The notes: generated by a model from the sequence alone, not told the origin. Shown: positions 1-8,627, numbered from the stretch's first letter. The stretch is DNA of 63,866 nucleotides from Oscillospiraceae bacterium (GCA_015065725.1 SVPV01000012.1:1-63866), one strand, 5' to 3'. A program made the numbers and translations.

Positions 1-42
1 GGGATTTTCAGTCCCCTGCTCTACCGACTGAGCTACAGAGGC
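1..42 (-). tRNA. tRNA-Phe (GAA), 3' part cut by window edge
   Basis: Read on the minus strand, the sequence begins GCCTCTGTAGCTC at 42 and gives a 7-nt acceptor arm, a D arm and the anticodon stem-loop CTGAAAA, so the anticodon is GAA (Phe). The T arm and 3' end lie beyond position 1. It is the third and last gene of a tRNA run after Val and Asp. Confidence 0.93.
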
Positions 43-47
43 AAAAG

Positions 48-124
48 TGGCGACCTGGATGGGGCTCGAACCCACGACCTCTAGCGTGACAGGCTAGCGT
101 TCTAACCAACTGAACTACCAGGCC
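48..124 (-). tRNA. tRNA-Asp (GTC)
   Basis: Cloverleaf on the minus strand: acceptor GGCCTGG pairs with CCAGGTC, anticodon loop CTGTCAC gives anticodon GTC, T loop GTTCGAG is present, and CCA is encoded (positions 48-50). Length is 77 nt. It sits 5 nt from the neighbouring tRNAs, so the three are one transcript. Confidence 0.97.
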
Positions 125-129
125 ACACT

Positions 130-205
130 TGGTGGGAACAACAGGGCTCGAACCTGTGACCCTCTGCTTGTAAGGCAGATGCTCTCCCAGCTGAGCTATG
201 CTCCC
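130..205 (-). tRNA. tRNA-Val (TAC)
   Basis: Minus-strand cloverleaf starting GGGAGCATAGCTC at 205. The acceptor pairs GGGAGCA with TGTTCCC, the anticodon loop CTTACAA gives TAC, and CCA is encoded at 130-132. Length is 76 nt. It is the first gene after the promoter at 254-282. Confidence 0.97.
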
Positions 206-253
206 ACGTGTGACACCCGGCTCGCTTGTGTGCACTCACCGGCGACAAGCATT

Positions 254-282
254 ATATTACCACAATAGTTTTTGTTTGTCAA
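254..282 (-). promoter_or_regulatory. Promoter of the Val-Asp-Phe tRNA operon
   Basis: On the minus strand there is a -35 box TTGACA (282-277), a 17-nt spacer and a -10 box TAATAT (259-254). The predicted start is about 247, some 40 nt ahead of tRNA-Val. Near-consensus sigma-A architecture. Confidence 0.75.
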
Positions 283-319
283 GCATTTTTTTGCATTTTT
301 TTAAAAAATTTTTAAAGCA

Positions 320-1198
320 CTATTTTCCGGCTAAAACACGCAGTTCTTCGTTAGAAAAAACATAGGATTTATTGCAGAATTGACAATCCACCTTTGCTTC
401 TTCCATTTCCGCAGCCATACTGCTTAGTTCTTGCTTACCCATGCTTTTAAGTGCACGTTCAACCCTTTGTTTTGAGCAGGTACATTTATATTCAACCTCT
501 TGCTCATAAAGAGTTTCTACGTCCCAACCGTTTAAAGCTTTATTTACGATATCTTCAATGCTCATTCCGCCTTCTAGCATATTTGTTACGGGCGGAATAT
601 GCCTAATATTATCCTCAAGCTTTGATATAATATTATCGTCGTTGCCAACAGCAGGTAAAAGCTGAATTATATATCCGCCTGCTTTTTTGACCGTTAAATC
701 AGGATTAACAAGCACACCTAATGCACAAACGGTAGGAATTTGCTCACTTATAGCATAATATGCAGTAATATCCTCAGCGATTTCTCCTGTAGCTAACGGC
801 ACAAATCCATTGTATGGCTCTTTGAGGCCTAAATCTTTGATAACGTAAAGCGTTCCGTCAGTACCTACTGCACCCGAAACATCAAGCTTGCCATTTGGTT
901 TTAAGGGTATCTCTACACAAGGATTAACTGCATATCCTCTAACATTACCTTTGGCATCAGCAACAGCAACAAGCGAGCCTACAGGACCGTTTCCCGCAAT
1001 CTTTATTGTAATAGTGTTTTTTTCACCTTTTAACATATTACCCATAAGCGAGGTTGCAGTCAAAAGTCTGCCAAGTGCTGCAGTAACTACCGCAGAGGTT
1101 TTATGAAGTTGCTCAGCTTTTGCTACAATATCTGTACTTTCTATAGCGGACGCCATTATTAGACCGTCACTTGTAATGCATCTAATTAATTTTCCCAT
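320..1198 (-). CDS. hslO: Hsp33 redox-regulated chaperone
   Basis: Cytoplasmic holdase chaperone activated by oxidative unfolding. The 292-residue product has the family length, and the C-terminal redox zinc centre is visible as CTC at 239-241 and CQFC at 272-275 (CxC-x30-CxxC). Its ATG overlaps the stop of the upstream methyltransferase gene by one base (TAATG), so the two are translationally coupled. It is the last gene of a yerC-methyltransferase-hslO operon; no strong hairpin terminator is seen between it and the tRNA promoter. The assignment is firm because the Cys pattern and overall sequence match Hsp33. Confidence 0.96.
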   Translation of the reverse strand: MGKLIRCITSDGLIMASAIESTDIVAKAEQLHKTSAVVTAALGRLLTATSLMGNMLKGEKNTITIKIAGNGPVGSLVAVADAKGNVRGYAVNPCVEIPLKPNGKLDVSGAVGTDGTLYVIKDLGLKEPYNGFVPLATGEIAEDITAYYAISEQIPTVCALGVLVNPDLTVKKAGGYIIQLLPAVGNDDNIISKLEDNIRHIPPVTNMLEGGMSIEDIVNKALNGWDVETLYEQEVEYKCTCSKQRVERALKSMGKQELSSMAAEMEEAKVDCQFCNKSYVFSNEELRVLAGK

Positions 1199-1935
1199 TA
1201 TTTTACCTTTCTTGCGACATAAAATGCTCGTTCCGTATCAGGTTTAATTGGACTTTCATCCATTTCGGCATATACTGCCAAGATTTCAAATCCTGCATTT
1301 TTAAGTGCTGATTCTAATTCTTCGTCAGTGTAGGCACGTTCTTCAATATAATCTTCTGTACGGATATAATTTTCACCGTCGAGTGTTCTAAAAAAGTCCA
1401 GATTAATAGCCGTAATTTTATTATCGGAATCGTAAGTGTTATCCCAAACGCAGTAAATATCATCTTCATCAATAACAAAGGTGTTATTACCTAGCACTTG
1501 CTCGTGTTTATAGAGTGTATTAACATCAAAAATAAACAGCCTATCCTTTTCAAGAAAAAGCGATACCTTTTTAAATGTTTCACACAACTCATTATAATCA
1601 GTTATGTGATTTATACTGTCCATGCAACAAATTACGCCGTCAACAGTACCGTATAAATCAAGCTCGGCGGCATTTTGGCAAAGATATAATATATCACGCC
1701 CATTAATACTTTCACGTGCTACTGACAGCATTTCAGGACTGATATCTACACCAATAACCGAAACACCCTTATTAGCAAAGCAATTTGAAAACCCACCTGT
1801 ACCGCACGCCAAATCAAGAAGCAAGGTGGGCATTCTATCAAATTTTTTAAACAGAGCAGAAATGTATTCTGTTCTGGCGTTGTAATTAACATCTCCCATA
1901 AGGGAATTATAAACCCAAGAAAATGACGAATACAT
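1198..1935 (-). CDS. Class I SAM-dependent methyltransferase, substrate unknown
   Basis: The 245-residue product has a Rossmann-type SAM-binding motif I (LLDLACGTGG, residues about 38-48), an acidic residue closing strand 2 (VIGVDIS) and a motif-IV-like ICCMDSINHI stretch. This is the Ubie/methyltransferase-11/25 type that modifies small molecules. It overlaps hslO by 1 nt downstream and the yerC-like gene by 1 nt upstream. The substrate cannot be read from sequence; operon position does not suggest one. Confidence 0.85.
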   Translation of the reverse strand: MYSSFSWVYNSLMGDVNYNARTEYISALFKKFDRMPTLLLDLACGTGGFSNCFANKGVSVIGVDISPEMLSVARESINGRDILYLCQNAAELDLYGTVDGVICCMDSINHITDYNELCETFKKVSLFLEKDRLFIFDVNTLYKHEQVLGNNTFVIDEDDIYCVWDNTYDSDNKITAINLDFFRTLDGENYIRTEDYIEERAYTDEELESALKNAGFEILAVYAEMDESPIKPDTERAFYVARKVK

Positions 1936-2213
1936 TATTTTTCAACCCGCTCAAAAGCTAAATTGAAGCCTTTATTTATAGCACGGCTAACACGGCTTAT
2001 TGTAGCGGTGCTAGCACCTGTTGCCTCTACTATCTCAAGATACGGCTTTTTATCGTTAAGCATTTTAGCCACAACAAAGCGTTGAGCCACGTTTTGAATT
2101 TCTTTTGGGGTACAAGCATCACTGAAAAACTCATAACATTCCTCAATGTTTTCAAGCGTTAAAATAGCTTCAAACAATTGGTCAAGTGTTTCATTTCTTT
2201 CCATTTTAATCAC
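1935..2213 (-). CDS. YerC/YecD family TrpR-like DNA-binding protein
   Basis: Small cytoplasmic protein of the TrpR/YerC superfamily. It carries the family's helix-turn-helix stretch (GASTATISRVSRA) and the LDQLFEAIL N-terminal helix. I prefer the GTG at 2213, which follows AAAGGA; the ATG at 2204, preceded by GGTGATT, is equally possible. Longer starts at 2216 or 2234 have no ribosome binding site at the right distance. First gene of the operon with the methyltransferase and hslO. The regulatory target of this family is generally not known. Confidence 0.85.
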   Translation of the reverse strand: MIKMERNETLDQLFEAILTLENIEECYEFFSDACTPKEIQNVAQRFVVAKMLNDKKPYLEIVEATGASTATISRVSRAINKGFNLAFERVEK

Positions 2214-2309
2214 CATATCCTTTCTCGGACACAAAGATTTTTACTTAGCCACAGCACAAAATCCTTATCCCAAAATCTGATTCTAGTTTGAATGCTTTGG
2301 CTATAATAG

Positions 2310-2338
2310 ATTTTAACACATTAAAACACTAAAGTCAA
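2310..2338 (-). promoter_or_regulatory. Promoter of yerC-methyltransferase-hslO operon
   Basis: Minus strand -35 TTGACT (2338-2333), 17-nt spacer, -10 TAAAAT (2315-2310). It lies at the very end of the upstream flavin reductase-like gene, leaving a leader of roughly 90 nt before yerC. Confidence 0.65.
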
Positions 2339-2835
2339 TTTTCTTTAACAAGCACCTTTTCGATTTTTCCAAAAACCATATAATGATAATCTTCATTTGG
2401 ATACCATTTTTGGTCAGGCAGAGTATCAACAAAGCAATTCTTTTCCATTTTTTGAACATACTGCTTTTTACAAACAATTACCGTATTTGCCTCATTAAAA
2501 TACGGTGCTTTATCAAACACAGGGGTTAAGCCCGTAAGCTCTGTTTTATTAACATCTCTGCCAGATTTTGAGCCGCATACAGAATGTATTGATTTGTTAT
2601 CGCCGTAAAAGCTTAGGGAGAAATACTCTTCCTTTTCTACAAACTCCATTGTATAGCGTTGAGGACGAATAACTGCTATAACAGTATTCTTGCCCCACAT
2701 TTCGCCCATAAATCCCCAAGAAGCCGTCATCATATTATAAGCATTTTCGTTTCCTGCGGTTATTAGCATCCATTCTTGGCTGATTTTTTTAATTATATTT
2801 TCACCTAGCTCACACGCATTAATTTCTTTAAACAT
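2335..2835 (-). CDS. Flavin reductase-like domain protein (FMN-binding split barrel)
   Basis: The 166-residue product resembles the flavin reductase-like/DIM6 family: an N-terminal stretch with NAYNMMTASWGFMGEMWGKN, followed by IRPQRYTMEFV and YFSLSFYG, as in proteins that bind FMN and reduce flavins or act on small substrates. The start at 2835 is chosen because GGAGGTGCTTT precedes the ATG; an upstream in-frame extension to 2892 lacks such a site. It is monocistronic by appearance. The physiological substrate cannot be inferred. Confidence 0.8.
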   Translation of the reverse strand: MFKEINACELGENIIKKISQEWMLITAGNENAYNMMTASWGFMGEMWGKNTVIAVIRPQRYTMEFVEKEEYFSLSFYGDNKSIHSVCGSKSGRDVNKTELTGLTPVFDKAPYFNEANTVIVCKKQYVQKMEKNCFVDTLPDQKWYPNEDYHYMVFGKIEKVLVKEN

Positions 2836-2913
2836 AAAGCACCTCCGTATTTTTACTAATATTATATTACTATCTTTTAAAATAAAATACAATAATTATT
2901 TTGTAAAAAGTGC

Positions 2914-2942
2914 TTGAAAGAAACTTTACTATATTGTATAAT
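2914..2942 (+). promoter_or_regulatory. Promoter for DUF1846-holA-rnmV-WYL transcript
   Basis: -35 TTGAAA (2914-2919), 17-nt spacer, -10 TATAAT (2937-2942). Predicted transcription start is about 2949, some 55 nt before the first start codon. Confidence 0.7.
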
Positions 2943-3003
2943 AAAATATCGTATTATGTTTAAATGAATTTTTCTTTAGAAAAAGTAAAAAGGAAGGTCA
3001 AAA

Positions 3004-4488
3004 ATGGGGAAAATTGGCTTTAACAATGCGGAATATATTCGTTTACAGTCAGAAAACATAAGGAAACGTATTTCAATGTTTGGCGGAAAACTTTATCTTG
3101 AGTTTGGCGGAAAGTTGTTTGACGATTTTCACGCCGCTAGAGTTTTGCCTGGGTTTGAACCCGATTCAAAGGTAAAACTTTTGATGGAGATGAAAGATGA
3201 AGCTGAAATAGTAATAGTTATAAATGCTGACGCTATTGAAAAGAACAAACGCAGAGGTGACCTTGGTATCACCTACGATTTGGACACTCTTCGTTTGATT
3301 GACGCATTTCGCGGTGTTGGTTTATATGTAGGAAGTGTAGTAATCACACAGTACACAGGTCAGCATCTTGCAAAAGCCTTTGAAAAGCGTCTTACGGCAC
3401 TAGGTGTTAAGGTTTACCGCCACTATTCTATAGAAGATTATCCATCTAATATATCACTGATAGTTAGTGATGACGGTTTTGGTAAAAACGAATACATTGA
3501 AACCGAGCGTCAGCTTGTTGTTATTACTGCCCCCGGCCCTGGAAGCGGTAAAATGGCAACCTGTCTTTCTCAGCTTTACCACGAACACAAGCGTGGTATT
3601 AAGGCAGGCTATGCAAAATTTGAAACCTTCCCTATTTGGAATATTCCGCTAAAGCATCCTGTGAACTTGGCTTATGAGGCCGCCACTGCAGACCTTAACG
3701 ATGTGAATATGATCGACCCGTTCCACTTAGAAGCTTACGGCGAAACAGCCGTTAACTATAACCGCGATATTGAAACCTTCCCCGTTCTTTCGGCAATGCT
3801 TAAAAAAATTCTTGGTGAATCACCATATAAGAGCCCTACAGATATGGGTGTTAATATGGCGGGTTATGCTATTTCTGATGACAACGCAGTATGTGATGCC
3901 GCAAAGCAGGAAATTATACGCAGATATTATAATGCACTCTGTACACTTCGTCAGGGTATGGGTTCACAGTCAGAGGTTGCAAAAATAGAGTTGCTGATGA
4001 ACCAACTCAATATTTCTGTTGATGACCGTCCTGTTGTTAAAGCGGCACTTCAAAAATCGGAGCTTACAGGTGCACCTGCAACCGCAATTCAAATGAATGA
4101 CGGAAAGATTATCACAGGTAAAACATCTTCCCTTTTGGGTTCCTCATCATCTATGCTGTTAAATGTATTAAAGGAACTTGCAGGCATACCCGATGAGATA
4201 CAACTTTTATCACCAAAAATTATTGAGCCAATACAAAAAATGAAAACAGGTGTGCTTGGCAACCACAATCCGCGACTTCACATTGATGAAGTGCTAATTG
4301 CCCTTTCAATTTGTGCTGCCACAGACGATTATGCTAAAAAGGCACTAGAGCAAGTTCCTAAGCTTAAAGGTCTTGAAGCACACTCAAGTGTAATTTTAGC
4401 TCGTATTGATGAACAAACCTTTAAAAAGCTTGGCATCAATATGACACTGGAGCCAAAATATCAAACCAAAAAGCTTTATCACAACTAA
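3004..4488 (+). CDS. DUF1846 family protein (UPF0371)
   Basis: The 494-residue protein matches the DUF1846/UPF0371 family along its whole length (about 500 residues is usual), starting MGKIGFNNAEYIRLQSENI. It contains a P-loop-like APGPGSGKMAT stretch near residue 180. Function is unknown; structures of relatives are known to be multi-domain, but no activity is established as far as I can say. RBS AAGGAAGG precedes the ATG. It is followed 28 nt later by holA, so it probably shares that transcript. Confidence 0.88.
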   Translation: MGKIGFNNAEYIRLQSENIRKRISMFGGKLYLEFGGKLFDDFHAARVLPGFEPDSKVKLLMEMKDEAEIVIVINADAIEKNKRRGDLGITYDLDTLRLIDAFRGVGLYVGSVVITQYTGQHLAKAFEKRLTALGVKVYRHYSIEDYPSNISLIVSDDGFGKNEYIETERQLVVITAPGPGSGKMATCLSQLYHEHKRGIKAGYAKFETFPIWNIPLKHPVNLAYEAATADLNDVNMIDPFHLEAYGETAVNYNRDIETFPVLSAMLKKILGESPYKSPTDMGVNMAGYAISDDNAVCDAAKQEIIRRYYNALCTLRQGMGSQSEVAKIELLMNQLNISVDDRPVVKAALQKSELTGAPATAIQMNDGKIITGKTSSLLGSSSSMLLNVLKELAGIPDEIQLLSPKIIEPIQKMKTGVLGNHNPRLHIDEVLIALSICAATDDYAKKALEQVPKLKGLEAHSSVILARIDEQTFKKLGINMTLEPKYQTKKLYHN

Positions 4489-4516
4489 CATATTAAATTG
4501 ACTGGAGGATAGGTCT

Positions 4517-5575
4517 ATGGCAATATTGTTTGAAGATGCTTTGAAAAAAGATATATCATCAAAAAAACTGTCAAAGACCTATCTTATTTTTGGTGACGAT
4601 TCTTTTTTAAAGAAAAGTTATGCCGATAAGCTATCTGCTATTGCTTACGACGGTGATGAATTTTTTAATCTTCAAAAATTTGAAGGTAATTCAAATCTAC
4701 AAGACGTATACAATGCTGTAGAGCAATTACCTATGATGGCTGACAGTAAATGCGTTTGTCTTACCGACTTTGATTTTGAAAAGGCTTCTAAAGAGGATTT
4801 TGACCGTCTCTGCACATTACTTGAAAGCAGTCATGATGAATGTGTGTTTATTTTACGTTTTGATAATGTAGAATGCGATGCTCAGCATAGTACAAAGTTC
4901 AAAAGCTTAATTGCTGCTACCGAAAAGTCGGACGGCAAAGTTATAAGACTTGACCACAAAAAGCCTGTAGAGCTTATAAAGGTGCTTACCGACGGTGCCG
5001 TAAAACGCGGTGCAAAAATGGATAGCAACACCGCAAGATATATGGTGGAAATTTGCGGTAGTGACCTTAACACATTAAAAAACGAACTAGATAAGCTTTG
5101 TTTTTATAAAAAAGGCGAAGTTATAGACAAAAAGACGGTTGACAGCGTTGCAGTAAAGTCGGTTGAAGAATCGGTTTTTGAACTTACAAAGGAAATTTTC
5201 AACTGTAACCCAACCGCTGCACTAAGTTTGCTTGATTCTCTTTTCTTTATGCGTATTGAGGCCATTATAATACTTCATACAATTTCAAGCTCGTATGTTG
5301 ATTTGTACCGTTTAAAAACGGCTAAAAAAATTGGAAAAGGCATATCTTATGTTAGTGAACAGTTTAACTACGGAAAACGCGAATTTGTTTTAAAGCGTGC
5401 TTTGAGTGTTATTGATAAATTTGATGATAATCGTTTAGAACTTAGTATTAAGGCACTAAAAGACGCTGATACTGCACTAAAAACCGCAGGTGCCGACGAA
5501 CGTATTGTTATGGAGCAGTTGGTAATTAAGCTTATTTATATAATTGTAAAGGGTGAAGCGGTTGATAAAAATTAA
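4517..5575 (+). CDS. holA: DNA polymerase III delta subunit
   Basis: Clamp-loader subunit that opens the beta clamp during replication. The 352-residue length and the N-terminal signature KTYLIFGDDSFLKKSYADKL, followed by the AAA+-like fold and a helical C-terminal collar domain, fit Firmicutes HolA (YqeN type). RBS TGGAGGAT precedes the ATG. The next gene, rnmV, starts inside its 3' end, which implies cotranscription. The sequence is divergent as usual for this family, but the N-terminal motif and length are convincing. Confidence 0.92.
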   Translation: MAILFEDALKKDISSKKLSKTYLIFGDDSFLKKSYADKLSAIAYDGDEFFNLQKFEGNSNLQDVYNAVEQLPMMADSKCVCLTDFDFEKASKEDFDRLCTLLESSHDECVFILRFDNVECDAQHSTKFKSLIAATEKSDGKVIRLDHKKPVELIKVLTDGAVKRGAKMDSNTARYMVEICGSDLNTLKNELDKLCFYKKGEVIDKKTVDSVAVKSVEESVFELTKEIFNCNPTAALSLLDSLFFMRIEAIIILHTISSSYVDLYRLKTAKKIGKGISYVSEQFNYGKREFVLKRALSVIDKFDDNRLELSIKALKDADTALKTAGADERIVMEQLVIKLIYIIVKGEAVDKN

Positions 5576-6164
5576 GCAAGCCGTCATAGTTGAGGGCAAG
5601 TATGATAAAATCACTCTTGACAATATAATTGATACTCTAATAATTACTACTAACGGTTTTAGTGTTTTTAAAGATACCGAAAAGAGAAACTTAATAAGAA
5701 CATTAGCTTTACGTGACGGAATTGTAGTTATTACCGACAGTGATTCTGCAGGTAATATGATTCGTTCACATATAAAACAAATTTGTCCCGAGGGTAAAAT
5801 TATAAATGTTTATATTCCTAAAATTAAGGGCAAAGAAAAACGCAAGGAAAAGCCTAGCAAAGAAGGCTTTTTAGGGCTTGAGGGTATGTCGCAGGACATC
5901 ATTCTAAAAGCCCTTGAAAGAAGTGGCGTAACAGCTGAAAACCGTGAAGAAAAGACAGAAAAAATCACAAAAACCGACCTGTTTTTACTAGGTCTTTCGG
6001 GTTGTGAAAACAGCTCTGATTTAAGAAAAAGACTTTCAAGGCATTTAGATATTCCTGACGGATTTTCAGCTAATGCTTTTTTAGATTTAATTAATACTCT
6101 TTATAAACGCGATGACTTTTTAAAGAAGGTGGAATTATGGCTGCAAGAAGCGGACAAAAGCTAA
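5553..6164 (+). CDS. rnmV: Ribonuclease M5 (5S rRNA maturase), Toprim domain
   Basis: RNase M5 cleaves precursor 5S rRNA. The 203-residue product begins IKQAVIVEGKYDKITL, the Toprim catalytic Glu motif, and has the DSDSAG Asp motif (VVITDSDSAGN) some 50 residues later; the C-terminal region matches M5-specific sequence. The start is either GTG 5553 or TTG 5562 (AAAGGGTGAAGCGG lies just upstream of the latter); both overlap holA. The next gene starts 28 nt before its stop, so holA-rnmV-WYL form a tight operon. Confidence 0.92.
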   Translation: MKRLIKIKQAVIVEGKYDKITLDNIIDTLIITTNGFSVFKDTEKRNLIRTLALRDGIVVITDSDSAGNMIRSHIKQICPEGKIINVYIPKIKGKEKRKEKPSKEGFLGLEGMSQDIILKALERSGVTAENREEKTEKITKTDLFLLGLSGCENSSDLRKRLSRHLDIPDGFSANAFLDLINTLYKRDDFLKKVELWLQEADKS

Positions 6165-7135
6165 AACTGTTATATATAGCCGATATATTAAAAAAATATA
6201 CCGATGAGGATAATCCGATTTCTGCTACCGAAATTTGCGAAAAGCTTATAAAGCTCGGTGTTACCGCAGAGCGAAAGGCAATCTATAACGATATAGATAA
6301 CCTATGCTTTTACGGATACGATATTGTACATACTAGAACGCCAAAAAACGGATACTTTTTAGCCTCGCGTGAGTTTGAGTTGCCAGAAATTTATCTTCTT
6401 TGCGATGCCATTCGTTCAGCACCCTTTATAAGTGCTAAAAAGTCGCGTGAGTTAATTTCAAAGCTTGATGCAATGTTAAGTGTTAATCAGGTTAAAAAAC
6501 GTGAAAAAGGCATTTATATTAACGAGAAATCAAAGACAGCTAATGAGGAAATATATTATAACATTGACTCTATAAGCCAAGCTATTGAGCAAAAGAAGAA
6601 AATCACATTCAAATACGGTACTCGCCATCTTGAAGAAGGTAAGAAAATCGTTACGGTATATAAAGAAATGACCGTTAGTCCCTATGCACTTGTTTGGCAA
6701 GACGATTATTATTATCTGATAGGTAACTATAGCAAATACGATAATTTAATTCACCTACGCGTTGACCGTATTCGTAAGGTTAATATAACCGACGAGCCTA
6801 TGCGTCATTATAGCGAGGTAAGCGATTATACCGACTTCTTTGATATTGGTGACTACACTAGCAGACTGTTCGGTATGTTTGGCGGTGATTTGGAAACTGT
6901 TGAGCTTACCTGCAAAAAAGAGATGCTTGAACAGGTTGCCGACCGTTTTGGTGACGGCGTTTTTATTAAAAATGTTACAGATACTACATTTGATTTATCG
7001 GTTGAAGTTGTAATAAGTGAAGCTCTTGTAACCTGGATTTCAAATTATGGGGATAAAATTAAAGTCAACTCCCCTATTTCGCTTCAAAATATGCTCTGTG
7101 ACCGTGCAAACAGAATTCTTAAAATGTACAAATAA
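6137..7135 (+). CDS. WYL-domain transcriptional regulator (HTH-WYL)
   Basis: The 332-residue protein has an N-terminal winged helix (KLKLLYIADIL..., residues about 8-70), then the WYL ligand-sensing domain with YALVWQDDYYYLIGNY near residues 187-203 and the LRVDRI stretch that follows it. WYL regulators respond to small molecules or nucleic acids. It overlaps rnmV by 28 nt and ends at a strong terminator at 7141. Located at the end of a replication/RNA-processing operon, its targets cannot be deduced. Confidence 0.88.
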   Translation: MAARSGQKLKLLYIADILKKYTDEDNPISATEICEKLIKLGVTAERKAIYNDIDNLCFYGYDIVHTRTPKNGYFLASREFELPEIYLLCDAIRSAPFISAKKSRELISKLDAMLSVNQVKKREKGIYINEKSKTANEEIYYNIDSISQAIEQKKKITFKYGTRHLEEGKKIVTVYKEMTVSPYALVWQDDYYYLIGNYSKYDNLIHLRVDRIRKVNITDEPMRHYSEVSDYTDFFDIGDYTSRLFGMFGGDLETVELTCKKEMLEQVADRFGDGVFIKNVTDTTFDLSVEVVISEALVTWISNYGDKIKVNSPISLQNMLCDRANRILKMYK

Positions 7136-7140
7136 GCATT

Positions 7141-7176
7141 ATCAGCACCCTAGATTTTTGGGGTGCTGATTTTTTA
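7141..7176 (+). terminator. Rho-independent terminator after WYL gene
   Basis: Perfect 10-bp stem ATCAGCACCC/GGGTGCTGAT with a 10-nt loop followed by a T7 run. It isolates the holA operon from the zinc operon promoter 8 nt further on. Confidence 0.92.
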
Positions 7177-7183
7177 TAACTGA

Positions 7184-7212
7184 TTGACAAAGAGTATATA
7201 GTATGATATACT
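7184..7212 (+). promoter_or_regulatory. Promoter of the zur-znuACB-azlCD operon
   Basis: Consensus -35 TTGACA (7184-7189), exactly 17-nt spacer, -10 TATACT (7207-7212). The predicted start (about 7219) lies inside the palindrome at 7213-7235, so a bound repressor would block initiation. Confidence 0.85.
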
Positions 7213-7235
7213 AATTTGCGAATAATTCGCAAATT
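7213..7235 (+). promoter_or_regulatory. Zur/Fur-type operator, perfect 23-bp palindrome
   Basis: Two perfect 11-nt half-sites, AATTTGCGAAT and ATTCGCAAATT, flank a single central A. This odd-centred N-1-N layout is what Fur-family repressors use, and the arrangement is similar to but not identical with the B. subtilis Zur box. It abuts the -10 box and overlaps the predicted transcription start of the regulator's own operon, implying autoregulation plus zinc control of znuACB. Confidence 0.85.
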
Positions 7236-7247
7236 GGAGGTGTGCTT

Positions 7248-7640
7248 TTGGCAGGCTATATAACAGCACAAAGAAAGATGCTATTAGAGTTTTTGGAAAA
7301 AAATCATGATAAAAGACTTTCGGCTTCGCAAATTGCAAATTCACTCAAAAATGACGGTATAAGCGTTAGTGCGGTATATAGAAATTTAGCATCACTCGAA
7401 GCACAAGGTGTAATTAACCGTTCCGCTAAAGAAGGCACGCGTGAAATATTTTACCAATACACCAACAGTAATGAGTGTAAAAACTGTATTCATTTAACCT
7501 GTACAAAATGTGGCAGAGTAACACATATGGATAATACCACAGCTAAAAAAATGAGTGATGCACTTAAAAAGACCTCAGGCTTTAATATTAATAAAAACAA
7601 AACCGTTGTTTTCGGCGTTTGCGATAATTGCAGTAGGTGA
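7248..7640 (+). CDS. zur: Fur-family metalloregulator, probably zinc uptake regulator Zur
   Basis: About 130 residues with an N-terminal winged helix (SASQIANSL...SVSAVYRNLASLE) and a C-terminal metal-binding dimerisation domain with two CxxC pairs (CTKC and CDNC) for structural zinc. TTG at 7248 is preferred because GGAGG ends 7 nt before it; a GTG at 7242 is too close to that site. The gene lies first in an operon with zinc ABC transporter genes and a palindromic operator, so Zur is the best call; PerR or another Fur paralogue is the alternative. Confidence 0.87.
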   Translation: MAGYITAQRKMLLEFLEKNHDKRLSASQIANSLKNDGISVSAVYRNLASLEAQGVINRSAKEGTREIFYQYTNSNECKNCIHLTCTKCGRVTHMDNTTAKKMSDALKKTSGFNINKNKTVVFGVCDNCSR

Positions 7641-7643
7641 AAA

Positions 7644-8612
7644 ATGAAAATCAAAGCTATTATTTTAACATTAATAATTATGTGTTGTACTCTGTTTTGC
7701 GGTTGTAGTAACACAAATAATAAAGAAAGCTCAAAAATTAAAATCGTTACTACCAGTTTTTCGGCATACGATTGGACAAGAAATATTTTGGGCGATGAAT
7801 TAAATGATACCGAATTAACACTTTTGTCGGACAACGGCGTTGATATGCACAGTTATCAGCCAACTGCCGATGATATTATAAACATACAAAGCAGTGACCT
7901 TATAATAGTAGTTGGCGGTAGTTCGGACGAGTGGGTTTTAAAATCGGTTAAAAATGCTAAAAAAAATATTAAAATTATTAATATGCTCGATTTATTAGGT
8001 GAAAATGTACTTTATAATAACGAAAGCAACCACGAGCATAACAGTCATGCTGACCACAATCACAAAAACGATGATTTACCCGACGAACATGTTTGGTTAT
8101 CCTTGAAAAACTCGATTTTATTTTCAAACGAAATTTTCAAGGCACTTTCAGAGATAAATTCAAATTCTGCCACAGTTTATCAAGAAAACTTTAACGCTTA
8201 TAAGGACAGGCTTTCTTCACTTGATAGCAAATATAGAAATTATTTTGACAGCACTAATAATAAAAGCATCATAATTGCCGACCGCTTCCCTTTCAGATAT
8301 TTAATTGCCGATTACTCTCTACATTATTTAGCTCTTTTTGAGGGCTGTTCAGCCGAAAGTGATGCCACAATTGATTCTATACTAAATCTATCAAAACAAA
8401 TCGACAGTAATGGTTTAAATTATGTTTTTATAATTGAAGGCTCTAATGAAAAAACTGCTAAGGCTGTGATTGAGCATACTAAATCAAAAACGCAAGAAAT
8501 TTTAGTTCTTAATTCTCTTCAGTCCGTAACAAAAAAGGATATAAAGAACGGATTATCATACTATTCGGTTATGGAAGAGAATTTATCATTAATATATAAA
8601 TCATTAAAATAA
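7644..8612 (+). CDS. znuA: Zinc ABC transporter substrate-binding lipoprotein
   Basis: Cluster A-I solute-binding protein (SBP_bac_9, ZnuA/AdcA). There is a signal peptide with Cys21 as the likely lipidated residue (LFCGC, a slightly non-canonical lipobox), and a His-rich loop at residues 130-140 next to DEHVW, the usual zinc-recruiting loop. Likely ligands are His69 (MHSYQPT) and His149. The position of the usual third His is replaced by ADRFPFRYL, with Arg/Phe, so the coordination shell may differ. It begins 3 nt after zur and is followed by znuC and znuB. Confidence 0.92.
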   Translation: MKIKAIILTLIIMCCTLFCGCSNTNNKESSKIKIVTTSFSAYDWTRNILGDELNDTELTLLSDNGVDMHSYQPTADDIINIQSSDLIIVVGGSSDEWVLKSVKNAKKNIKIINMLDLLGENVLYNNESNHEHNSHADHNHKNDDLPDEHVWLSLKNSILFSNEIFKALSEINSNSATVYQENFNAYKDRLSSLDSKYRNYFDSTNNKSIIIADRFPFRYLIADYSLHYLALFEGCSAESDATIDSILNLSKQIDSNGLNYVFIIEGSNEKTAKAVIEHTKSKTQEILVLNSLQSVTKKDIKNGLSYYSVMEENLSLIYKSLK

Positions 8613-8627
8613 TACTAGGAGAAATTT

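Noticed and set aside
8-235. 75-codon minus-strand frame over the tRNA cluster
   Set aside because: It runs through three tRNA genes with intact cloverleaves and has no ribosome binding site.
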